Below, piece by piece: positions 10,557 through 21,045 of a stretch of 64,000 nt of DNA. A model generated the notes under the pieces. That model had not been told where the DNA came from, made no database searches, and was given only the letters and a program-made list of their open reading frames with translations. Both the position numbers and the translations under genes were made by a program. Positions within the stretch are counted from its first letter, which is position 1, and the number at the start of each line of letters is the position of its first letter. The stretch is from contig OZ025273.1 of NCBI GenBank assembly GCA_964019165.1, forward strand, positions 16,040,714-16,104,713. The letters are read 5' to 3'. Source of the DNA: Mastigias papua (Eukaryota; Cnidaria; Scyphozoa; Rhizostomeae; Mastigiidae).

Positions 10557-12684
10557 CACAGTGTGCCCAGAGGCGGGAAAAAGTGAAAATCGCATATTTC
10601 TGCATCTGCAAATGCTCACTGCTCTTAAATGCACAATTAACCGAGCTGCAATACGCTTTTTGAATTATTGAATTATCTTTTACCGATTTCGTGTAAGACT
10701 GGTTTGAATGTGCCTACTTTCGTTTTTCCTGCGAACTGGAGGTGTTCGAAAACCCAGTAGAATTGATGATATGGAGAAATATCATATAACTAAGATATGC
10801 CTTGCAGGTAACCAGGTGAACGTAACTAAACAATTCTTTTTGCTTCTGGCAGATAGTTATAAATACTACTTTGAGATCTTTTTCTTTGACCGGATTATCT
10901 ATTTTACTTAGAATATCCAATAAATATCGGGCTATGCTTGACTTTTTTGCCACATATCATTACAATGTCAGCACACTACCATCCTAACTGCAATTTTTTC
11001 GCATATTTGGGGTGATAAAGTCGTATCTGTAGGTAATGCCCTGCATGCAGATTGGTGAAAACAATCGAGTTTAAGGGGCCCCGGTAATGCTGATTGGCAC
11101 AGCTTGACCTGTTCTGTCACCTACTGGGCAGATGGTAGACGTGAAAATGAGAGTAATCTTTAAGAAGCTGTACGATAAAGAGTCAATCCGATTGAGAGCC
11201 ATGCGACATTCTGTACTGAATAAGCTTTCTGTAAATTCCAAGTCCAAAAGCAATACCTTGATAGTACTTTCAATAAACTTTAACCTGGTATTGCTTACCA
11301 ATAGTAGAAATTGCCGAACAGAATTGTGGTAGAAACGGTTGAAGTAGGATACAGGTCAATGGTGTTAAACTTGTGCTTCACTGTTATAAATGGAAAATTA
11401 TCAGGGAGAGCAATAGAGAGCTATTATTAAATAGTTATCTTGACAACAAGATTACTGGGAACACCATGGTGAAGTTTCAATCGAGCTATGTGACCCAAAC
11501 AGCCACAAGCACTACATTTCATCTCGAGGTTTATGGAAAATAGAAAGGTGTGAGTGTGATTTGTCCTGTCAGGGAGTCATTACTTTGTGATGCGACACAG
11601 TACTTCTAAGGGGAGTATCTGTTACAGATTTTTTATTGAATTATAATGTAATCTATATGAATAACAATGCCCAAAGTCGATGAGATTTTAGATTAAGTTA
11701 AGAATAATCTCTTAGGCTCAAAATCGACAGAATTGAAGAATATGAAAGCTCAGCAAAAATTCAGTATTATTATAAAAATTGTACATAGGATTTGTCATTC
11801 GTAGTATGCCAGCATAACATTGCTGTTGCACAGCAATACTTTGCGGTTCTATGTATCAACGTATAAGCTCCGAAGGTTCAAATTGTTAGGTATTTTCTAT
11901 TGTTACCAGATGCACCTTATAGATATAAATCAAATAAGTTTATTTTTGCTGTATTCAGATCATTTTGAGCAAAAATATGTTAAATATTGTGTTTTAGGTC
12001 AAAATGACCATATTTGGCAATTTCATCCTAAATGCCCCAGAAATTCACATTGTTAGGTAATTTTCATTTATATCACATGAAGCATACCAGAATTGATCAA
12101 ATAGGTTCATAATCACTTTATTAAGGTCATTCTGAACAAAATTATGTTAAATATAGTGTTTTAGGCCAAAATGAGCATATATAGCAATGTCACCCTACAA
12201 GCCCCCAAAATTCGCATTTTTAGGTAATTTCTGTTTTTACCAGATGCACCATACCAGAATTGATCAAATAAGTCCGTAATCACTTTATTAAGATCATTTT
12301 GAGCAAAACTATGTTGAATATTGTGTTTTAGGCCAAAGTGACCATATATGGCAATATCACCCTAAAAGCCCCGAAAACTCGCATTTTTAAGTAATTTCTA
12401 TTTTATCAGATACATCTTACACATATGCACAAAATATAGTCATAATCAATGTATAAACATGATTTTGAGTGAAGATATTGCTAAAAATGTATTTTTGGTC
12501 ACATTACCCATATTTGGTTGTAAGTTCCCAGCAACCCCTAAAATGAAAACTTTTTAGCTATAGCCACTTTTATCACATTTCTTATATAATTCTGATTCAC
12601 TTGAGCCCCCAACCATTATCCTGAGATGAACTGGAGTATTGCAATTGAATTTTTCCCAAATTTATGATCTCTGGGCACACTGTG
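10557..12684. mobile_element. Transib/RAG-like non-autonomous transposon (CACAGTG termini)
   Basis: Perfect 16-bp TIRs, CACAGTGTGCCCAGAG at 10557-10572 and its reverse complement at 12669-12684, are flanked by the 5-bp TSD CACTG (10552-10556, 12685-12689). Removing the element and one TSD restores the RT reading frame of gypsy-2. A CACWRTG terminus with a 5-bp TSD is the known signature of Transib and ProtoRAG elements. No ORF over about 80 codons exists inside, so it is non-autonomous. Chapaev/CACTA elements also start with CAC but have shorter TSDs. Confidence 0.8.
11870..12560. repeat. about four tandem ~175-bp repeats inside the Transib-like element
   Basis: Units starting near 11880, 12050, 12225 and 12400 share phrases such as CAAATA/GTTTAT..., ATTTTGAGCAAAA, TTTTAGGYCAAAATGA and TTTTTAGGTAATTTCT. 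The last unit is the most diverged. Confidence 0.75.
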
Positions 12685-13080
12685 CACTGGTGAACTATAT
12701 GAAGAATTGGATTTTCGTATAAAGTGTCGGTTTAGTAAGTCCTCTATGTAAGCCTTCACTTCCGGGTAGAGAGGTCTAGGAACTGCAACATAATTTTTTT
12801 GCAGTGGGGTTTTATCCATTAAATTTATTCCTAGTTTCAGTTCTGGGACTGATCCAATATCATCATCATTTTTGGAAAAGGATTCACTTTCTTCACTTAA
12901 AAGTCGACACGCAGATTGTTTTTGTGAAGCTGAAAGGTTAGATAGATCAATCTTGCGTATGTGTTCTGGTATATTTCAGTCGAAAGAGCTGCTATTCGTG
13001 TTCTGGGCGGCGACATCGACGCTTTCCGTGTTTTCCTTCAAGCGCACATCAATTTCAGTTACTGACTGAACTAGTTCTAC
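12685..13080 (-). pseudogene. gypsy-2 protease-RT linker and first RT motifs
   Basis: Reading continues from the protease frame through a stop codon just past 13081, through a second stop (near 12975), and into a segment with KNYVAVPRPLYPEV and SSYSSP, the N-terminal RT fingers. It is cut by the Transib-like insertion at 12684. Both stops look like point mutations in what was one pol frame. Confidence 0.8.
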
Positions 13081-14112
13081 TCATCCAAGTACAGAATGAC
13101 GAGGTAACATGATGTCGTGTTTTGAGTTAATTACTACTCCTATTTTGACTTTGCTGGACTTTCCTGGCTTTAAAGTAAACAAGGTATCGTTCACAGATAT
13201 TCCACTTGGCAAGTGTACTAGTTCGTCTGGTTCAAATAGGACTGGTGTAGCTATCTCTATCGGACCATGATTGAGATGACAAGAAACTTGAAATGACTGT
13301 CCTTTTTTAATTAATTGATCTTTTTTTCCAGTTGTCAAACAGCAAAATTCTGCTTCGTTATTTCTCTTAACTAGGTCTGTTAGCACAGATATATTGTCAG
13401 AAGGAACATGAGAAAATACTCTTTTCAAATCAGATTCAAACATACCTGTCTTTATAAACTCTTCAATGACATTGAATCCTACAAGCGGCAAATCAATTAT
13501 TTCTTTTGTAACAAGGAAAGGAACAATTTTTGACTTCTGATTGCTTGCTAACGTGAAGTCAAGTTTGGTCCACCCTTTGTAAGGAACCGAGGTTCCATTT
13601 GCAGCAGTGACATTCAACTCACAGTCGATCAATTCAGAAATATTTCGCAAATTTGTTTCTGGAAATGTCTGCTTAAGGAAATGTTCTGACACAATTGAAA
13701 CTTGGGCCCCTGTGTCCCACAAAACTTCAGTTTGCTGCCCATTTAGATAGCAGTTAATAGTGCAACGTTTCCCAACTAAGTTTACGATTTTTGATGCTTG
13801 TTTTGGCATCAAGTGGCTTACAAAACGATTTGATCGTGTATGTGGCGAATTTTGTGCGAGTGTACGAAGAGCATTACAAAGTACTTTATGTTCTCCCCAA
13901 TGTTTTCTCTGACAGACTTTGTCACAATAGTGAACCACATTGCATCCACCGCATTGCCAAAAATCTGAATGTGATTGTAAATGTTCTTTGCTACAAAAAC
14001 TACAATGTTTGGGCCTAGCTGCTGACTCGGCTATTCCTCGCCCCCCTGGAATAACCGTTGGGAGTTTTCCTGCAGTGGACATTGTGCGTGAAAATGGTTT
14101 ATGTCTCCACAC
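13081..14112 (-). CDS. gypsy-2 MYND-zinc-finger plus aspartic protease frame
   Basis: 343 codons. Residues 37-79 form a complete MYND finger: C37xxC40, C54xxC57, C63xxxC67, H75xxxC79, with YC and W72 in the usual places. The retropepsin active site DTGAQ follows at residues 133-137, then a normal-length protease fold and a linker to RT. In MYND proteins the finger binds short proline-rich peptides; in a retroelement it could target Gag-Pol or host proteins, which is inference. The frame overlaps the 3' end of gag by about 80 bases in another frame, suggesting programmed frameshifting, so the first ATG may not be used. Confidence 0.85.
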   Translation of the reverse strand: MWRHKPFSRTMSTAGKLPTVIPGGRGIAESAARPKHCSFCSKEHLQSHSDFWQCGGCNVVHYCDKVCQRKHWGEHKVLCNALRTLAQNSPHTRSNRFVSHLMPKQASKIVNLVGKRCTINCYLNGQQTEVLWDTGAQVSIVSEHFLKQTFPETNLRNISELIDCELNVTAANGTSVPYKGWTKLDFTLASNQKSKIVPFLVTKEIIDLPLVGFNVIEEFIKTGMFESDLKRVFSHVPSDNISVLTDLVKRNNEAEFCCLTTGKKDQLIKKGQSFQVSCHLNHGPIEIATPVLFEPDELVHLPSGISVNDTLFTLKPGKSSKVKIGVVINSKHDIMLPRHSVLG

Positions 14113-15491
14113 TTAAAGCAATGTTGGCAGGTATTTCCCATTCCCGTGGATTTACATTGTCGGCAGCCTATCTGTCTATGGTTATAACGTTGACCGTGAT
14201 TTTGACCTCTCCCCTGCCCCCGGTGTTTGTAAAAACGAGGAGCTTGCTGCACACGGTTTCCAACAAAAGTACGCTTTAATTCCGCTAATTCTGATTTTAC
14301 TTCTCTTACTTCCGCGGAAAGTGCTTTTGTATCAGTTTCGTTTTCACGGTACTTTAAGTGCTTTTTCGTAAGGGGTGTAACTGAGTCAGAATCGACGCAT
14401 GCCGCTTTTGCCGCTACAGCTTGTGGACGAGCTGTCGCAGAAAATGATTTAGCTTTCCTCTCTGCCTGAACGGTAGCGAGATCATTAAGATGTTTCATGA
14501 GATCCTTGTCAGTAATGCCGCCCTGACGCAGAAAAGGGCGAAGGTTTGTCACGAGTGATTCATCTCGTAACCCCGTCTCCACAGTTTTTAGAAAAGTATT
14601 TTGGACCAACTGAGTAGGATATTCATTGTTAGACTTTTCCTCCTGGGTGGCAAAGGAAACCTTGTTGCGGGCATCTAGAGCTCTAAGTAGAAACTGCTGC
14701 GCGGTCTCTTTTTGCGTTTGAGTGGTTGTCACTAAAGCTTGGTAAAAATCAGCGGCTGTCTTCTCTTGGAAGACACCACGTAAAATAGAGCGCAGCTTCG
14801 TGAGAGAACGATCAGGGGACGTTAAGACATAGTTTCTGAGGCTACTATGAGGTGAAATAGATTTTATAACTTCATCAGCTATATCCTTCTCAGAATAACC
14901 TTTTGCCAATCCAGATTCAATCTGATGAATAAGGGACACATAAGTCAATTTATCATACTGCCCAGGCTCCCCAATTTGGCCTGAAAATTTGAATTCATGC
15001 TGTAAAATCGAAGGGACAGTGACCGTGGACAGTGGTGCTGCCGCAGGTGATTTGGGAATGTCTCCACTAGGAGGGTTGGGAATATCACCCTTATCCAAAG
15101 AACTAGGTGGATTATCCCCATTGAGGCGATGTTTTTCGTCTTCTAATTCCTTCAAAACAGCGGCAAGCTCTTTTTGTTGTTCGAGCTTCAAGGCGAGAAG
15201 TTTCATTTCGAGTTTAGTGAGGTTGGTTTCCTCTGCAGTTTTTTCAAGTGGAGGGGCACTGGACGTAAGGAAAGCAAGAGCATCCCTCAGGTAAATATCT
15301 AAATCAATGTTACCAGGATCTAGAACAACATCGTCAATAGCAGTGCGTATAAGTTTAACAAGTTCAAGTCTGCTTTTTCCTTCAACATTAAGGTTAAATT
15401 GCAAATGCGCTATTAAGTCGATAAGTTTGGAAACAGTTTGTTGGCAAATCAAAGACTCGAGTTCTAATTGGAGATTTTCTAATTCAGACAT
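14031..15491 (-). CDS. gypsy-2 Gag
   Basis: 486 codons starting at the ATG nearest the 5' LTR. The N-terminal third is leucine-rich and helical with a likely coiled coil (EMKLLALKLEQQKELAAVL, about residues 93-112). A proline-rich hinge and a capsid-like helical region follow, then a basic RGQGRGQNHGQR stretch and a CCHC knuckle (CFKCGDINHFHAQC) near residue 458. A second Cys cluster (CRQCKSTG...CQHC) precedes the knuckle. Gag assembles the particle and packages RNA. The frame is intact; it ends in overlap with the MYND-protease frame. Confidence 0.88.
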   Translation of the reverse strand: MSELENLQLELESLICQQTVSKLIDLIAHLQFNLNVEGKSRLELVKLIRTAIDDVVLDPGNIDLDIYLRDALAFLTSSAPPLEKTAEETNLTKLEMKLLALKLEQQKELAAVLKELEDEKHRLNGDNPPSSLDKGDIPNPPSGDIPKSPAAAPLSTVTVPSILQHEFKFSGQIGEPGQYDKLTYVSLIHQIESGLAKGYSEKDIADEVIKSISPHSSLRNYVLTSPDRSLTKLRSILRGVFQEKTAADFYQALVTTTQTQKETAQQFLLRALDARNKVSFATQEEKSNNEYPTQLVQNTFLKTVETGLRDESLVTNLRPFLRQGGITDKDLMKHLNDLATVQAERKAKSFSATARPQAVAAKAACVDSDSVTPLTKKHLKYRENETDTKALSAEVREVKSELAELKRTFVGNRVQQAPRFYKHRGQGRGQNHGQRYNHRQIGCRQCKSTGMGNTCQHCFKCGDINHFHAQCPLQENSQRLFQGGEE

Positions 15492-15637
15492 CTTCCTGAA
15501 CAGATGAGACCCAAAATAACACTAGCAAAAGGAACAACAAAATAAATACGTTCCACTTAGCTGCTACTGCCTCCGGGCAACGTGGAAAGCGTGGTAGGCA
15601 CAACGGCAATCTTATCGCGAAACACTGGCCACCAGTT
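15492..15637 (-). promoter_or_regulatory. gypsy-2 leader with primer-binding site candidate
   Basis: On the minus strand the 5' LTR is followed after AAC by TGGTGGCCAGTGTTTCG (15618-15634). A PBS starting TGG within a few bases of the LTR is expected, complementary to a tRNA 3' CCA end. I cannot name the tRNA. Confidence 0.55.
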
Positions 15638-15892
15638 TATAACATCCCTGCACTTGCAACTCTTTTACTTTAAGGAGCAGGTTCGACATTGACAAGATGA
15701 GACGCTTTTCGAATACAACACAACAATAATTTTATCTCATCAACACAACATTACATTTTCTCATTCGCTATATCTATATGTATGTTCCAAGCACAATCAG
15801 ATACCTTTTTATCTTCGTATCCCGGGGTTATAACATTTACAACACGGGGGTTGCCTAATGGATTTTAAGTGATACATTGTCACAGCCCTACA
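15638..15892 (-). repeat. gypsy-2 5' LTR
   Basis: Partner of the LTR at 6617-6871. TSD AATG follows at 15893-15896. The promoter should lie here, though no clear TATA-type core decides a start. Confidence 0.93.
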
Positions 15893-16491
15893 AATGCAGC
15901 ACATGAAGCACCTTTCTTTCACAGCAGTCTACCGGCCAAACATTGATGATGATATCAAAGCAATATGTGGACACTGCATATCTTGTGCTGAGCATCAGAA
16001 TAGACCACCCAAATGAGCAATCCACCCATGAATGCTTCCAGAGAAACCCTGAAGCAGACTCCACCTCGACCATGCAATCATCTTCATGGGAACAACCTGG
16101 TTGCTGCTCACTGGCACATTTTCTAAATATCCACGCATCCATCCCACTCAGTCTGTTTCAGCCCAAGAAACAATTGATCTATTGGAACAGGACTCTGTAC
16201 ATTTTGGCTACCCGCATACCTTGGTAACAGATAGTGCTTCTGCATTCCTTTCAGATGAGTTCCAGATGTGGTGCAGAGAGCAAGGCATAGTCCATCTCAC
16301 GGGAGCTCCATACCATCCCACCACTACTGGTGCAGTCGAATGACTGGTGCAAAAATTCAAGCAGGCACTCAAGAAATCAAGTCATCCTCCAAGAAAAGCC
16401 CTGCAAGAATTCCTCCTCCTGTTTAGTAGAACCCCCAACTCCAGTGGAAACTCTCCGAGTGAACTGCTGAACTCACGTCATAGAACCAAAA
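15893..16491 (+). pseudogene. gypsy-1 integrase (finger end and catalytic core)
   Basis: This resumes the gypsy-1 finger (CGHCISC) and then shows an integrase core in shifted frames. The frame at 16086-16343 has VTDSASAFLSDEF (second catalytic Asp) and a PYHPTTTGAVE-like segment with the catalytic Glu, followed at once by a stop (TGA). Reading resumes to about 16491, where the Helitron-like array begins. At least two frameshifts or stops precede the array. Confidence 0.88.
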
Positions 16492-17082
16492 CTAGCTTAG
16501 TACTGATAGCCCGATAAACGCGTGCTCCCCTTACCCCAGTTCAAAAGTTGTAGATTAGCCTTGGAAAGACTAACGCTGTGCCTCCATAAAAGCTGCATGG
16601 TCTACATTTTAGATGAGCAAGGATCAAAAAAGCTCGCATTGGATCACGAGGTGACATCATTGGCCTCTGTTATGGAGCACATTACTTTCAGTCTTGCATT
16701 GTGCAAATCGAAGAAAATTCCAAGACAAATTTGTGCCAGAAATGCTCGGATACCTTCGCTAGGCTACGGGGCTTCTCGACTTTCAACCTTTTGCCTGTAC
16801 AGCCCTGTAGCCTAGCGCAGGTATCCGAGCATTTCTGGCACAAATGTTTCTTGCAATTTTCTTCGATTTGCACAATGCAAGACTGAAAGTAATGTGCTCC
16901 AGAACAGAGGCCAATGATGTCACCTCGTGTTCCAATGCGAGCTTTTTTGATCCTTGCTCATCTAAAATGTAGACCATGCAGCTTTTATGGAGGCACAGCG
17001 TTAGTCTTTCCAAGGCTAATCTACAACTTTTGAACTGGGGTAAGGGGAGCACGCGTTTAGCGGGCTATCAGTACTAAGCTAG
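16492..17082. repeat. foldback palindrome 2 (591 bp)
   Basis: Near-perfect inverted repeat centred near 16787. Both outer ends read CTAGCTTAGTACTGATAGCC inward. The terminal hairpin stem is imperfect in this copy (AGCACGCG / CGGGCT). Confidence 0.9.
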
Positions 17083-19356
17083 TCTCCTGTATATGAAATA
17101 AGCACATAATTGCTCAAACTGTTCTACACATAAGACATTAGTGAACAACGTCACATATTGTCTCCTGCATGCTTCACTTTTAACGTAGATAGTGTTGTAA
17201 AATCTAGCGGTATAACTGTAACAGTGTATAACATATACGATATAGACCATCAATTGACAGGAATGACCACGGCTCTGACCTAGTGGGTGATCACGGATCT
17301 TCTCCACACAGGTACACAATTAAATCTGAGCCATAATCTTGTAATATGGTTGCATCCAGTAATCCTATGGTAACTGGTATATTAGCTTTCTTTAGCCATT
17401 AAATTAGCTTGTATCAAATTATAATAGCTCAGAAGACTCCATAGTGTTACTTCATAAAAATAAAAGAATACTGTTATGTACAGGTAACATGCTATACAAT
17501 ATTAATCTTCAAATCGGGTTTTGAGTACTTACAGTATTTGGGGTGGGGGGAGTTGATGGTAAGGGGCTCGGAAAAATCAAGTTTACACAATAGATATGAT
17601 CATGCTATCTAATAGTAAGTAATCCCTTTAAACTGAATCATCATTTACAGAATGATCTATGTAAATCATTAATGGAATTTATAGCAACTGTTTTCCAGCA
17701 AAGAAACATTCAGGATAAAGGAACCCCTAATTTGACTCCTCAAAAGTTACACTACGATCCATAGTGAAAAGAACTACAAAGTGCTGTAAATAAAGAGTAC
17801 TGGGAATCAGTTACAAACTTTACTGGAAGTAAGTAAGGCATCAGCTACGGGGACTGAGAGTAATATGAAACGCCCCTCAAGATTTTGGAGAGAATGCACA
17901 CGAGACTTTCCTCAACTAATGCAAGAAAAGAAAACATAAACAGAGTATAAAACTGCAATAATCCACAGGCTACATTTCATAACATCCTAGCTCTAGCCTA
18001 AAATAACTGTGTTGCAAACATAAAGAGCTATGTAGAAGTTACAAACAACATCTCAACTTAGACCTGTCTCAACTGTAAACAATGTCAGAGTGGCCTAGCA
18101 TAGCTGAAAGTAAACAGCACGCTAAAAATCCTAGCAATTATTAAATACTCCTGTAGGAATCTGCGGAATAACTTCCAGAACCTCTGCAGTCACAAATCTA
18201 TAATGTAGTTGTTCGGAAACACAGGATCGAATGTATCTGCGATTGTGAGATGAACTTGGGAATCCCCTTGAGTGGTTACTGACAAACTACACCAGAATGA
18301 AGATTGAAGGATACCAACACGCTGTATGGCTAACACTCAAGAAACTTAGGAAGTCATGTAGTTTGCTTGTAATCACACATGACATGGAAGATGAACAACA
18401 GCCTCTTCATTGCTTAAACCATAAGGGGGGGGGATACAAACCTCTCAGAGTTATAATAGATAACACAACGAACAACCTCATACAGGAAAAACACAGAAAA
18501 ACTTTGGAAGGTAGAAAAAACAATTTCAGTACGCTACTGGTTGATATTTTATCACGCCTTACTTTATTTTCCTCAAAACAAAACTGGGACTTCACATCAT
18601 GTAAAAACAACCCAAACTGAAAGCTTCTCGAATGTTATCCCATGTCAGGTAAAAAAACGTAAGAAATAAGCGAAATACACCATGATATACCACAGAATAC
18701 AATGTGAAAATATCTTCTATATGGTTTATCACAACTTACCGGCAAAACACTATGGTTTACCAGAGAGAATCGAACAGCTAGGGAAGATCTGTCATGGCGA
18801 TATCACCCTCAAAGTGTAGGATTCCTTGGCAAATGAAATCAAGGGAAAACATCCGTAAACTGGAAGCAAAACGACGACATTCTCCTCCAAGTCACACGGT
18901 AACTATATGGTAGTAATGGTTTGCAACTGTAGAATACGGATGAAATGGACAAAGGAAATACAGGAAATCTTAAATCAACCCATTTCAGGAAAGAAGAGTA
19001 GGCTTACCAGGAAGAACAGCAACCAAAGTCTCCTCGCAATAACACATACAGCTACTTAGTCCTACAGGACCGCTCGCAGAACTGACAACACGTGGTCCAG
19101 CAGGGAGGAGCAACAGTATTGCTGTGAATGGCGATGGGAAGAAAGTTGAATAACTCGGCCAAAAAAAATGATAAAAATCATATCTCTTCTTATGTAAGTA
19201 GTAGACCCAAATGGCTACCCTTGACAGAAATCTGGGTCCATGGAACGAATACCCTGGGAGGAGATCGTGTGCTTGTAATCAGATCACGTGGTACAATTTA
19301 GAGCAATCTGATTGGTTTGGCATAAATTATCATATAGGGATCTTAGTATATAGAGA
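16492..19356 (-). mobile_element. Helitron-like unit 1 (type A, 2.87 kb)
   Basis: The 3' end CTAG is at 16492-16495 with the type A subterminal phrase (AGTACTAAG before CTAG). The 5' TCTCTATATACTAAGATCCC starts at 19356. Behind the foldback lies AT-rich non-coding DNA with the shared phrase CAGAATGATCTATG (about 17650), a GTCATGGCGATATCACCCTC box near 18800, and minus-strand donor-like GGTAAG sites near 18740 and 19005. Confidence 0.8.
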
Positions 19357-19890
19357 CTAGCAGTTTTTTGATAGCCCGCTAGACGCGTGCTCCCCCTACC
19401 CCCAATCAAAGCTGGAGATTAGCCTTGGAAAGACCAACGCAGTCGCCCATCGAAGCAGCATGGTCCGCATTTTCGATGAGGATCATGGGAAGGTGACGTC
19501 ATGTGCCTCTGCGATGGAGCATGTGACCATCAGCATTGCATTGGTCAAATCGAAAAAATTGCGAGACAAAATTGTGCAAAAAATGCTCGGATACCTGCGC
19601 TAGGCTACGGGGCTGAATAAGAAGAGGAGGAAAGCCCCGTAGCCTAGCGCAGGTACCCGAGCATTTTTTGCACAATTTTGTCTCGCAATGTTTTCGATTT
19701 GACCAATGCAATGCTGATGGTCACGTGCTCCATCGCAGAGGCACATGACGTCACCTTCCCGTGATCCTCATCGAAAATGCGGACCATGCTGCTTCGATGG
19801 GCGACTGCGTTAGTCTTTCCAAGGCTAATCTCCAGCTTTGATTGGGGGTAGGGGGAGCACGCGTCTAGCGGGCTATCAAAAAACTGCTAG
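19357..19890. repeat. foldback palindrome 3 (534 bp)
   Basis: Both ends read CTAGCAGTTTTTTGATAGCC inward. The arms keep TGACGTCA in both halves and CACGTG in the right half; the centre is near 19620. Confidence 0.92.
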
Positions 19891-20996
19891 TCTTCATTAT
19901 ATAAATAGGGACTATATTGTTTGTAAAATTCCATGGAGTTGCATAGCATATAACATATTGTGCATAGCATCATGTGTGTCCATAGAATACACATAATATA
20001 CTACATATACAGCTGTGTATAAATGAAAATGAATAGCTTTCACTGCTATCTGGATTAAACTGAGGTAATGAAATGTGTGGTTATACCCTATACTAAGTCC
20101 TTAAAATACCACAATCAAATGCATTCTTAAGCATGAGAATCACTTGTAACCTACAGGGTCTAGTACAATGTAATAGGGTAAAGTTATTTATATTAAATAT
20201 TGTGCATAACTTCATGCATCTCCATAGAATACGAATAATATAACACATATATAGCTGAGTATGAATAAAAATCAAGAACCTACATCGCTACTTACATTAG
20301 GGTTACTAAACTGATTATGTGTGGTGCTAGTATGTACTACTTAATCCCTCAAAATAGCACAATCACATGTATCCTTATGCATAGAAATCAATTATAACCT
20401 AAGGAGTCTAGTACAATGTAGCAGGGAAATTTGCAGTGTATAACAGGTTAAATATTGTATATACATTGAAATACATGAGTGCAACTGTAATCTGGTTGTA
20501 AACATTAATCTTCCTAAATCTCCTACAGTGTGGTAATGGACAGATATAATATATTGTCTCTTGCAACATGTTTCTCAATACAATAGAATATTCTACTTGA
20601 TATGTTGCTGTATATCAATGCACATGAAAAACTGTCGCTACTATCTGGAGTACAAATATGAAATAGATATTTGTGCCAAGAGCTTGTTCTACTTAAGCCC
20701 TTAAAACACCATAAATTACAGGTAAATGTATGCATGGAAATCAAGGTTTACCTAAGGAGTCTAATACAATGTAGCAAATTACCAGTTGGTTGCAACAACT
20801 AATCATCTCCCATCAAATAACACTAAATTAGTCAAACTCTATACAATATTGTCTTGTGTATTTTCTCTCTAAATGCAATGATATAATTTTACTGCATATA
20901 TAACTGTGTATGACCTAAAATAAATAACCCACACAGCTCTCTGGATTACAGTTAACAAATGAATACATGTGGTGATTGAAATTACTGACTCCTAAA

Positions 20997-21044
<48 letters not shown>

Positions 21045-21045
21045 T
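20997..21045. repeat. (CAT)n microsatellite
   Basis: About 16 CAT/ATC units at the position that is also a CAT tract in units 4 and 5. Confidence 0.95.

Larger units (their letters stand above)
6617..15892 (-). mobile_element. gypsy-2: complete Ty3/gypsy LTR retrotransposon
   Basis: Two 255-bp LTRs (6617-6871 and 15638-15892) enclose, on the minus strand, Gag, MYND-protease, RT-RNase H and integrase. A 4-bp TSD AATG lies at 6613-6616 and 15893-15896, inside the integrase finger of gypsy-1. I count four substitutions between the LTRs, so the insertion is fairly young. A 2.1-kb DNA transposon later split its RT at 10557-12684. Stops and a frameshift in pol show this copy is no longer competent. 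Confidence 0.93.

Noticed and set aside
10557..12684. CACTA/CMC or Chapaev assignment for the CACAGTG-ended element
   Set aside because: Those families usually make 2-4 bp duplications; here the duplication is 5 bp and excision restores the RT frame exactly.
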